DNA from: Sipunculus nudus
Taxonomy: Eukaryota; Annelida; Sipuncula; Golfingiida; Sipunculidae
Assembly: GCA_026874595.1 (NCBI GenBank)
Contig: CM049316.1
Coordinates: 61,203,676-61,267,675 of the forward strand
Direction of reading: 5' to 3'
Length of the DNA: 64,000 nt
Shown here: positions 55,641-64,000 of the stretch, in pieces
Layout: every line of letters begins with the position of its first letter
Position numbering within the stretch: the stretch's first letter is position 1
Notes under the pieces: model-generated
The model's input: only the letters and a program-made list of their open reading frames with translations
What the model was told of the DNA's origin: nothing
Databases searched by the model: none
Program-made: the position numbers and the translations under genes

Positions 55641-56333
55641 AGAGGGAAATTTTGGTGCAAGTGATCATTTTATAATCTAAAATAAAAAGAATAAATATGT
55701 AAATTGTTTTATTTTTAAACTAAGAAACAAATTCAGAATTAGTATTAGTATTGTTATGAATTCAAAATCCTATCATGAATCGTGTAATAACTTGATTGTG
55801 TCAATGGTGAAAGCAAACAATGATGCTAAATAGACCTAAAAATGTCTTTTTTGTATTATCTGCGCTAATCAAGCCTCTGCCTCTTTTTTTTTCCAAATGG
55901 TGTCCTGACAAATGTAGACTGAATGGACACAAGCTGTAAAATACAAAGCACTGAAAGGTGGTGAAAATAATAATTGACCGCTTTGAACTGATACGACCGA
56001 GTGCTCACGATGTAGAGATACTGCTGCCATCTACCGAGTCATAATTAAACAACCACCAACTGCGGCTGGGTCACGCCACAGAAATATTACAGAGACAACA
56101 TGAAATGACACCAAGCAGTTGAACACTTTTTTATTTCACAACACAAATATGAGCCACTTGTGTTGACTTCTGAACTTGTTTTGCACATATGTATAGATAT
56201 ATATGTAAATGTCTGTTTATGTTTGAAGTATATTAATTGTTTCATTAATTAAATAAACTTAGTATGTGTATGCTGTAGCTTCACAAAATCAACCCTCGAA
56301 AAGATTGTGTTTATTCGTGTATAGGACTAAGAC
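55641..56333. other. Intergenic, no gene recognised
   Basis: AT-rich. No supportable feature. Confidence 0.4.
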
Positions 56334-56784
56334 ACTGTGGTTTGCTTTAATTCACGAGGCGGAAATTTCGCGGTTAGTTCATTTTGAACGTTTTGCTAGG
56401 ATTTCATTTTCCCGATTGCACCAGAAACTATAAAATTTAAATAAGGGAGTATTTATATTAATTATGAAATGAAAATAATTCCCCATTAGTTCAATCCTTT
56501 CCGTGACAGTCACTATGTTTTGTCCTGTGTCGGACTTTTAACCGGTGATTACTGTGTCTTTTATAATAATCAATGCGTGTTTGCATGGGCTAGTTCCGAT
56601 ATCAAGCACAGATTAGGGTGCTGATTAATGATTAATCTTTGATAACTATTCCATTTGTGCAGATGCGTAAACCTTACATGGTGCATAGGGCATCTTTATC
56701 CCGAGTGTTTCATATTCGCGAATTTTTCACATTTGCGAATATCGCGAAATTAAACCATCGCGAACAAAAGAGACCAACCACAGT
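56334..56784. mobile_element. MITE with ACTGTGGTT ends and TTCGCG words
   Basis: The left end ACTGTGGTTTGCTTTAATTC and the reversed right end ACTGTGGTTGGTCTCTTTTG share the first 9-13 bp. Subterminal regions carry matching words (AAATTTCGCGG at the left; TTCGCGAT and TTTAATTTCGCG at the right, reversed). No coding capacity is recognised. Confidence 0.55.
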
Positions 56785-57107
56785 AATCTGTAAAGTGCTA
56801 TATTACAAATACGCATATGGGAAAAATTACATATCGGAACGATATACTGAGACCTGATAAAGATAGGAACATGAAATTGTACAGTTAACAGGATGTATAC
56901 ATAAATACTCCTGCTAAATAAAAATTACATGTTTCACAAGCATACATGTACATATCATATAGACTTTATCATTTTATATCACGCAAAGGTATGTATAAAT
57001 GATAACACTGAAAGGATTATCATTTCGGTAAAATGGTTTTGATACACTTGATTGGACTAAGACTGCACTATTTTAACAGTAGCTGTGAATACAAAAAGCT
57101 CATATAC

Positions 57108-57220
57108 AGTATGATGCCATTTATCCGATCAACTATCGTTTGGATTGCAATTATCTGTTGGATAAACCGAATAATGACACATCCGAGAATTGTTGCGCTC
57201 CGGTATCCTCGGTTTACTTA
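57108..57220 (+). mobile_element. Possible pogo/Tigger-like terminus
   Basis: CAGTATGATGCCATTTATCC and repeated ATCCGATCAAC/GGATAAACCGAAT words resemble the ends of pogo-type elements as I recall them. The opposite terminus was not found. It lies just downstream of the cytochrome b5 stop codon and may be in its 3' UTR. Confidence 0.3.
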
Positions 57221-57315
57221 AATGTGTCTAGTAAAGATGTCTTTAGCTCGTGTGTATGTGTATGTGCGTACGTATGTGTCTTGTATATGTTTGTTTTCAT
57301 GTGTGTGTTTGGTTC

Positions 57316-57391
57316 TTAAGATACCAAGAGACTGATTAAGATACTGACGCTAAAAGCAATCCCCACTGGAATCGCCAGGCCTTTCAGCAGG
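57316..57391 (-). CDS. Cytochrome b5 exon 6 (membrane anchor)
   Basis: Acceptor CATTTCAG. Encodes SLLKGLAIPVGIAFSVSILI then SLLVS and TAA. Only three to four residues follow the hydrophobic core, so the lumenal end is very short. Confidence 0.85.
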
Positions 57392-57643
57392 CTGAAATGA
57401 AATGATGATGTGAAAGTAACAAAATGACTATTTATTTATAATGATCATATTGTATTTAGGACTATAACAAAACATTGCCAACAGAAAGAATGTCTAAATG
57501 CTTCTATCTTGAATATATACTCAAGACAGCAAGCTTACTACTGCATGCATGCAGGAATGCAGAGAAAACAGTATTTTATATGCCCTCCTTATGTTATAAG
57601 CTTAGTTTAAATTTAATCATTTAAAGAAAGATTCGAATACATA

Positions 57644-57723
<80 letters not shown>

Positions 57724-59039
57724 TAATTCTAAAGCAGTTATGAGCTTGGCATGTAAGCAAAGGATGAATTTAAATTGAGATATACCGCATCTAGAACAGC
57801 TATTACATAGATAATGTAGATAACGTCCATAACATGATAGTGTCGCTAAAATGCCAACATGAACATTAAGTAGCGTATAAAGAGGTTAAATTGCCAATAA
57901 TAATAATATGATATGCTACTTGATAGATACTTGACTTACCTCTCCTCAGCTACTTCTGGCAAATGAGAATAATCTGTCCTCTGTAAAATCACAACATTGC
58001 AATTAAGCCATAAAACATATACAAGTTTGGAAGTTTGGATAATAAACCCTGTGAATGTAAAACGCATTACAAAACCCTTTGCAACAGACATGTCCCACAA
58101 GCATGCGCACTGAACGTGACGGTTGTCTGTTACGTTCGGATTAGGCCCTGAGCCAGCATTGAGGGTTTACTATAATCAAGCAGATACAGGCCACATACAG
58201 GACCCACATCTTTAATCTTAAGATAGGATTCTCTGCTTTCTTCATAGACATATAGATTGTTTTCGTTCATAAAATAAACCCGAACTATTAGTGTAAATTG
58301 CCGCCATCAGATGTCTCTAATGTGGAAAATTCTTTTAGACTAAAGCCATAAATATATAAATATAAAGCCCATATATCCCCAGCATTCTGACTTTATATTT
58401 ATTCATGCAACAATGTACATTGTGAAGGGCTTAGCAATATACATGTGAGTATGTGTGTGTGTGAGTCATTTTGAAAAAAATAGAGCGCACTGCCTAGGGG
58501 CGGATCGAAGATAAGGACATCCCCTATAGTGACCTTTTGAAGAAGGAAGGTTTTTAGCCTTTAAAATTTGGGAATAATACTTGAAAAAGATTTAATTTCT
58601 CTGGGTAAGGGAGACTAGTTTTCCTAATCAGCTTATGTCCGCCACGACCAAATTGACAATTAATGTCTTCAGGGGAATATTATAAGAAATCACAGCTATC
58701 TACCACCTTGTTTCACTTTATATAAGTGGACACCCCTATGATAAAGAAGGCTGTTCTATGGGTCAGGGCAGGGGAAGAAATATCCACTAACCGACAGGCC
58801 TCTGCCAAGTTTGAAAATCACCAAGCCTTATTCAAGGCAAATTACCTAGAAGCTGGGGTCCAAGCGTACTAAGGGTCAAATTGAGCACTGGTGAAGCGTA
58901 GAAGCCACAGCAGTTGTCCATTTCCTTAGCTACGCGCTTGTCCAAGGACTGCCAATTTGATCACTTTCGGCCTAATAATACCATTTGTTCCAAAGTTCGA
59001 CAGTTAATTACTCATCTTATTTTATCTGTTTGAAAAGGA

Positions 59040-59113
<74 letters not shown>

Positions 59114-59344
59114 ATATATATTTATATATTTATTTATACAGTGGAACCCCGCCTTGCGACCACCCCGCAATTGCGACCACCCCACAATTACGACCACTAT
59201 TTTTGGTCCCAAATACACGATCGAGGTAACTTAGTGTTTCACAAATACGACCACCCCCAAATTACGACCACTTTGGTCAGTCCCAAAGGTGGTCGTAATT
59301 GTGGGGTTCCACTGTATATATATATATGACTATATATATCAACA

Positions 59345-59396
<52 letters not shown>

Positions 59397-62300
59397 GTAC
59401 TGACTAATGTAAAACTTTTGACTGAGCTGCAAAACTATAGACTGAACTGCAACCAAATTCCATCAATCCTGACCCCTTCTGGATCCAACAGAAAAGCATA
59501 TAGGCCACCTCCCAGCTTTGTAGCTCATGTGTAATATCTCATCCCACGGCCCACGCCCATCCAAGAGTAATGTGATATGAATGTTAAGCTTACCTTTGCA
59601 ACGGTCGTTTCCCTGTCAGCCTGGAAATAAAATAACGTGAGAACATTACGTATCCAACATAGCGCACGTTTAAATTTGTTTTGAACTCCTGTAATTGAGC
59701 ACCAAAATTATATATTCTAATTAAATATATTATATAATAACAAAATAATGAATATAATTTATGCTAATTCACATAGATCTAATAAGCTATGCTTTCAGAG
59801 ATCTTGATTCAACAACTACTCTGGCGTCTATTTCATGAATAATGAACACGCCCTACAATTGTGTGGGCCAAGAACACGTGAACATGAACAAATGCGACAG
59901 AAACGATACATGCTGATGTGGCTTTATGTGATTGGTCAGAATCTCGATGTCATGCCGGCTATGGTGAATGTTTGGTCTAAAAATAGTGCCAGACATGCCC
60001 CGGCAGGCACGTAAAACAAGTATACCCGAGTCATGTGTTTGGTTCAGTGCCGTATTCATTAATCATGAAATAGACGCCAGAGCGGCGTGTAACTAATTAG
60101 TCTCTCCTATTAACGACTGTCTTACTCACCTCGGCAACTTCTCCAATTTCATAATCTCTTAACATTTCTCGTGCATCAGCGGTGTGTCCTACGCTTTCAT
60201 ATGCCTTTGTTGCATGTTTGCCTAGAGTTATCCAAAGAGTTTATTAACAGGTTGTATAGAAAACTACAACATGCATTAAACATCCAATGGAATCTTCAGG
60301 GGTATTCATTTCGAACACTGAATTCAAGGTTAATCAATTGTTTTGTACATTGTACTAAAAAGAAATTTATTTTTAGATCCTGTATCATTCTAAACCCTCC
60401 TTTATTTAAATCATATCGATGGATGGTCATCGAATTTTTTTCTCAAAAATATTGTCTCCATATTATTATATGTGGTGAAAAATATATCATATATTATAAA
60501 TATTAAAGTTTCTCAGTATGATGATGCCGAAAAGCCGATAATGTTTGTCTGACGAGAAACATGGATTTTTATCTGACAAATTATTTAAATTTATATAAAA
60601 TTGTCGAACGCTCTAATGTGACGTCAACCGTTATGAGCGGTGAAGGGCGACAGACATTCAGAGCTGACAATGAAGCACCGTAACGCGGCTTTCTTAAAGT
60701 TCCTTTCCTTTTTTTTTCAAGTAAATTATACGAAAACAATAAAAAGAAACTTGCGTTAGTGTTACACATATACTTTGTCCTTTTTAACTTGTGTTTCGTT
60801 CAAATATCTTTTTTATACTGGCTTAAATGCGACTCACAAACTGACATAGAGTTTATCTGTCATCGGAGGTTAATACTGAAAATTATGTATTAAAAATAAA
60901 ACATGGTGCATTCATGATGAACGCAAAAAATTACAAATATGTGCCAAGAATAATATTTTTTTTTTCCACTTTGGTCTTTTACGGCTAATCGCCCTTTCAC
61001 TTCTTTCGGCACTTCTTTTGATTGGAGTATAGGTCCATGGTGTTTTAAACAAGTACAGTGAAACCCCGGGCTGCGGACACCCCGCTATAAGGGACAAATC
61101 GTCCTGTCCCGTGACTGTCCGCCCCAGAGGGGTTTCACAGTATACCGTTTTAGTTTATCCTGGTCGTCGTTCTGTTCATACAACCATTTTCGATCCAAAA
61201 TAATCAATCCACGTCGTTAGCTGATTTCTGTTCCGAAAAATACTCTCAATTGATTAGGCGCACTTGTGGATGGAATTCCGTATGCCCAAAACGGTGTTGC
61301 GCTATTTGACAAGCTTGTAATGTAAAAAAGACAATAGCTGGATGTTCGGTGAAAATTTTTTTATGCAACTTCTGTTCTGAAGTGCACAGTCTGATTCAAA
61401 CGATATCTCCAGCACAATAGCTGTAATTTCACACCGAAAGATTTGCATGACAAAAATCCTCAATTTATTATCAGTCCAAAATTTGTTTCAAATGCACATA
61501 TATCCAATAAAGTATATAACGAGTTCCTTCTGATGGTATATGTATTTATGAAATACCCCTTCATGACATTTTCATATATTTTTTTTTCTATTAAGTTGGC
61601 TTATATCAAACAGCATGACAATATAGGCGCATCTCGCACTCGTCGCACGATATGACACATTTAATTTAACTTATATATTTAGGTTAGGAATATGAGGAGT
61701 TAAGTGCAGAATCTGCTTATAATATTGGTTAAGTAATAATATCGACAAAATAAAAAGGAAATAAAGTAAGCCTACCTGCATGTTCCAGCATTATTTCCAC
61801 ACCCCCAGGATGCTGAAATTATAAAAAATGATAAACTGGCAATTGCCTTTCATAAAGGGAAAGAAGCAAGGGGCACCTAGCATGAACTTGCTGCAACATG
61901 ATTAATTGTAACAAAATGGTGTCTCATGGTCTATTATGGTTTGTGGGAAGAAAACCAGTTTGGCAAACTGAGTATAATATGACATTTATTTTAGTATACT
62001 AATTCCTTCTAAATGGCCTACAAATGCGGGTCATCAGATATTTAGTAATGCCCTTTTTACATACATTATTAAGGACAAATTATACTTTAATACAACAGAT
62101 TGAATTATCAGTATATAACTTATCACATTATTTAAATTGCAGGGGCGGATCAAGGATTGAGGAAAAGGAGGGGTCCAACCTAGGACTAATGACAAAACCT
62201 AAAAAGTATCATGGTCCGGAAAAGGGGGTTCCAGGCCCCAAATATTGGTCTGAACCCATTAGAAAAATATCCATGGATCCCCCCCCCCCCCCCCCCATCC

Positions 62301-62583
62301 GCTTCAAAATTTCTTAAGAATCTGTCCAGAACAAGGGAAGGGAAAAGGCTTTATATATTGTGCGACATACATAATAAAATAAAAACACTGTCAACCGTAA
62401 TACATAGTTAACAGGCTAAAACCATTGGTTACAGATCATATGTATGAGAATATATGAGAAGAGTTAACTCACCGATCCAATAAAACTGGTCACATCGTAA
62501 ACTTTGTTATGGACTGCAAACCATATTGATCTTCTGCTGCGATGGTTTCCCATCTCTTCCAAAGTGATGATTCGTTCAGGCAT
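57316..62583 (-). CDS. Tail-anchored cytochrome b5 (six exons, 127 aa)
   Basis: Joined exons on the minus strand are 62583-62473, 61812-61776, 60221-60130, 59620-59594, 57980-57940 and 57391-57316 (384 nt). All junctions have GT and AG and the phases agree. It is a small haem protein that passes electrons to desaturases, P450s and other membrane enzymes on the cytosolic face of the ER (or mitochondrial outer membrane). Seen: ITLEEMGNH, FAVHNKVYDVTSFI, HPGG at 38-41, VGHTADAREM, YEIGEV. His38 and His62 are the axial ligands, 24 residues apart as in bovine cytochrome b5. Residues 108-126 (LAIPVGIAFSVSILISLLV) form the C-terminal anchor. The start was chosen at ATG 62583 (ACAAAATGC); upstream the frame has no ATG before a TAG at 62709-62707. 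Length is close to the family norm of about 134. Confidence 0.92.
57392..57939 (-). other. Cytochrome b5 intron 5
   Basis: 548 bp containing the TA array at 57649-57721. Confidence 0.85.
57940..57980 (-). CDS. Cytochrome b5 exon 5 (linker)
   Basis: 41 bp, acceptor GATTTTACAG, donor AG|GTAAGT. Encodes RTDYSHLPEVAEE, an acidic linker between haem domain and anchor. Confidence 0.85.
59042..59111. repeat. (CT)n microsatellite
   Basis: Uninterrupted CT run of about 70 bp in cytochrome b5 intron 4. Confidence 0.95.
59139..59314. mobile_element. Intact TA-flanked MITE, 176 bp
   Basis: Ends CAGTGGAACCCCGCCTTGCG and, reversed, CAGTGGAACCCCACAATTAC, with TA on each side (59137-59138, 59315-59316). 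Internal AC(G/C)ACCACC words are repeated on both strands. Same family as 32177-32848, and the short element at 61056-61140 has similar ends. TA target and CAGT start suggest a Tc1/mariner-pogo origin. Confidence 0.9.
59594..59620 (-). CDS. Cytochrome b5 exon 4 (27-bp microexon)
   Basis: Acceptor TTATTTCCAG, donor AAG|GTAAGC, phase 0 both sides. Encodes ADRETTVAK. Being phase 0-0, it could be skipped without frame loss, shortening the linker by nine residues. Confidence 0.8.
60130..60221 (-). CDS. Cytochrome b5 exon 3 (second haem ligand)
   Basis: Acceptor ATAACTCTAG, donor GAG|GTGAGT. Encodes GKHATKAYESVGHTADAREM then LRDYEIGEVAE, including axial His62. Confidence 0.9.
60222..61775 (-). other. 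Cytochrome b5 intron 2 (1.6 kb)
   Basis: Contains an 85-bp TA-flanked MITE (61056-61140). No other feature was recognised; open frames here are intronic. Confidence 0.8.
61056..61140. mobile_element. TA-flanked mini-MITE, 85 bp
   Basis: Ends CAGTGAAACCCCGGGCTGCG and, reversed, CTGTGAAACCCCTCTGGGGC, flanked by TA at 61054-61055 and 61141-61142. CGGACA and TGTCCG words pair inside. Confidence 0.8.
61776..61812 (-). CDS. Cytochrome b5 exon 2 (HPGG motif)
   Basis: 37 bp, acceptor TAATTTCAG, donor CAG|GTAGGC. Encodes HPGGVEIMLEHA and the first base of Gly50, with axial His38. Confidence 0.92.
62140..62303 (+). mobile_element. GGGGCGGATCC-family MITE with C tract
   Basis: Starts CAGGGGCGGATCAAGG and ends with about 17 C followed by ATCCGC. 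Lies in cytochrome b5 intron 1. Matches 3211-3403 and 44629-44835. Confidence 0.7.
62473..62583 (-). CDS. Cytochrome b5 exon 1
   Basis: Encodes MPERIITLEEMGNHRSRRSI then WFAVHNKVYDVTSFIGS, donor TCG|GTGAGT, phase 0. The region upstream to about 62700 would be the 5' UTR. A CTACTTTCAG acceptor-like site near 62630 leaves open a 5' UTR intron or an additional upstream coding exon. Confidence 0.88.
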
Positions 62584-62770
62584 TTTGTGGCTATCTGTAA
62601 CTTCTTCCCCTACAGTAACACTGTTGCTGAAAGTAGGTCCCAGGGGATGTGCAAACTGCAACAAGAAACAGAAAATTCCACGCCAGTCTGGAAGTGCCAA
62701 ATGAGACTAGCACAGCCGAGAGCGCGGGTATATTTCAGGGAGATCCACTTTCTATGGGTATAGCGGCACG

Positions 62771-62810
62771 TAATTGGTTGATAAGATTTATAGGCCGTTC
62801 TGATTGGACG
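62771..62810 (-). promoter_or_regulatory. Paired CCAAT boxes of the cytochrome b5 promoter
   Basis: On the minus strand CAACCAATTA and CGTCCAATCA (ATTGG at 62773-62777 and 62803-62807 on the plus strand) lie 30 bp apart, about 190-220 bp upstream of the start codon. The second is a good NF-Y consensus. Expected for a broadly expressed, TATA-poor gene. Confidence 0.6.
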
Positions 62811-62829
62811 ATGGGCTAGGGAGGAAACA

Positions 62830-63250
62830 CTTAACCAAATTGAAGGCTAAACCATGAACTTGCATCGTCACTGTAACATACAAGGACACTAACTGTTAAT
62901 TAAAGAGTTTTATTTTCCTATTTCCAGAATATTCATTATTATGACCGACTTAAATAGGGCAAATGAGAGGCTGACTGATTTGTAATACAGAATTGATTCA
63001 TAAATCTTATTGTTGTATACGGCATCATGCACATACTGCATAACTTGACATGAAGGAATGAAAAATAAAGCCAGTAAAGAAAATCACTAATATAGCACGA
63101 ATTTCATCTTGTAGGAATAAGTAGGTATACTGAGTAAATGTGTTTTGTATGTTTTCATGTCAGCATTAGATGGTATAATGTAAAATGTCTAAGCTGAGCA
63201 CCCAGTTGTCTGGTTTTACTTCCATTCGTAAAAGTAACGTGAATAAGGCA
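62830..63250. other. Intergenic, no gene recognised
   Basis: AT-rich sequence beyond the cytochrome b5 promoter without supportable features. Confidence 0.4.
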
Positions 63251-63261
63251 AAAAAATAAAA

Positions 63262-63583
63262 GATGTGGTCCTCAAGCACCGCCCGCGTCAATTTTAAACC
63301 CCTGCATCAAAAATGTTTATTTTGATTTACAATAAAAACTTACCAATTTTGAGCTCCAGCCGCTTGGACATTTCTTTCAAGTAAATAAAATCAATGAAAT
63401 TTTGATAAAATTTCCTTTGTTATGTAGTTCTTTTACTTGTTTAGTAAAATAAATCTGTTATTATCATGATTTTCCCTTATCATTTGACATTATTATCGAA
63501 ACATACAAAAAAAATTAAATAAAAAAACCTCCCGCCCGCATTGATTTCTGAAAAAAATGCCTGAGAACCAAACCTTATTTTTT
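63262..63583. mobile_element. Possible MITE (TGTGGTCCTCAAGCA ends)
   Basis: TGTGGTCCTCAAGCACCGCC at the left and, reversed, TTTGGTTCTCAGGCATTTTT at the right are partly matching, and CCGCCCGC words lie inside both ends. Weak similarity; boundaries are approximate. Confidence 0.35.
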
Positions 63584-63875
63584 TGGCCTAATAGATAGAT
63601 TTTTGCCCAAAAGGTCCATCTACAACAATATCCAAAACCTTTATCTATTGGCTACATTTCATACCCCTAGTAAACATTTATTCTGAATATTAAATGATGA
63701 ACAAGGATCAAAATAAACCACATTGATACAAGTATAATAAAAAACAAAGCACATGTTTTATATATTGTACAGAAATCGAAGTCTGAGGTATATATGATCA
63801 GTTAGCACACATGTTAGCCAGATACAACTTGACATTCTGGATGGTACGTTCACATATATATACATGATCCTCGCC

Positions 63876-64000
63876 ATTTAAAATATAATGTACCAGCAAT
63901 ATCACAGTCGACAAAAATGCAAATTTTGGAGATTATTTGTTTTCCAGAACATATCATATGTAACATTGCAATAGATTTAAAATATAATGTACCAGTAATA
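63876..64000 (+). repeat. Direct repeat reaching the window end
   Basis: ATTTAAAATATAATGTACCA occurs at about 63877 and again at 63976, about 99 bp apart; the second copy runs off the window. Confidence 0.6.

Larger units (their letters stand above)
57981..59593 (-). other. Cytochrome b5 intron 4 (1.6 kb)
   Basis: Contains a CT array (59042-59111), a TA-flanked MITE (59139-59314) and a TA array (59349-59392). The remainder, 57981-59040, shows a GGGGCGGATC word at 58498 and no gene. Confidence 0.8.

Noticed and set aside
55205-55660. 151-codon minus-strand frame
   Set aside because: Composed of Ser-Leu and Tyr-Ile repeats from (GA)n and (TA)n arrays, with non-repeat sequence only in between.
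58985-59329. 114-codon plus-strand frame
   Set aside because: Made of the CT array and the MITE in cytochrome b5 intron 4, antisense to the gene.
60171-60506. 111-codon plus-strand frame
   Set aside because: Overlaps cytochrome b5 exon 3 antisense and continues into AT-rich intron; no protein features.
62584-62700. N-terminal extension of cytochrome b5 in the same frame
   Set aside because: No ATG occurs before the upstream in-frame TAG at 62709-62707; the ATG at 62583 gives a normal-length protein in good context. A spliced upstream exon cannot be fully excluded.

Overview
The window looks like animal nuclear DNA from a lophotrochozoan, most likely a bivalve mollusc. It is AT-rich, has very long (TA)n arrays, and is crowded with small non-autonomous DNA transposons. 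Several repeats resemble ones I recall from bivalve genomes (a GTCCGTCC-bearing 0.5 kb repeat, 'GGGGCGGATCC' MITEs with G-tracts, 'GGTCAAAGGTCA' repeats). Intron density, signal sequences and splice sites are metazoan. The species call is inference. I could not run any search.

Two protein-coding genes can be rebuilt exon by exon with matching splice phases. (1) A plus-strand six-exon gene at 31729-50061 encodes 490 aa: signal peptide, short basic Thr-rich ectodomain, one transmembrane helix, a cytosolic SPRY domain of the SPSB type, and a long acidic Lys/Glu tail instead of a SOCS box. (2) A minus-strand six-exon gene at 62583-57316 encodes a 127-aa tail-anchored cytochrome b5 with both haem-ligand histidines and a CCAAT-box promoter. 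The two genes converge and are about 7.2 kb apart. I see no evidence that they share a pathway.

Layout. 1-31.5 kb: no recognisable host gene. It holds a 3.6-5.2 kb inverted duplication, TIR and hAT-like MITEs (one with a perfect 8-bp target duplication at 14483-14854), a CpG-rich foldback element, a probable solo LTR, a 2.2 kb inverted-repeat element at 21.3-23.4 kb, and three copies of a dispersed repeat called R1 here. 31.5-50.2 kb: the SPRY gene, whose introns carry a MITE with a nested SINE, an R1 copy split by a hAT-like insertion, two minisatellites, a near-perfect 100-bp-arm inverted repeat and several MITEs. 50.2-57.3 kb: repeats, including a PIF/Harbinger element nested inside an older MITE. 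The Harbinger element keeps a transposase N-terminus and a broken MADF gene, and its terminal sequence has been amplified into seven tandem copies. 57.3-62.8 kb: cytochrome b5. 62.8-64 kb: no gene seen.

The most novel items are the butyrophilin-like topology (membrane anchor plus cytosolic SPRY, with no Ig domain) of the first gene, and the TIR-derived satellite at the left end of the Harbinger element.
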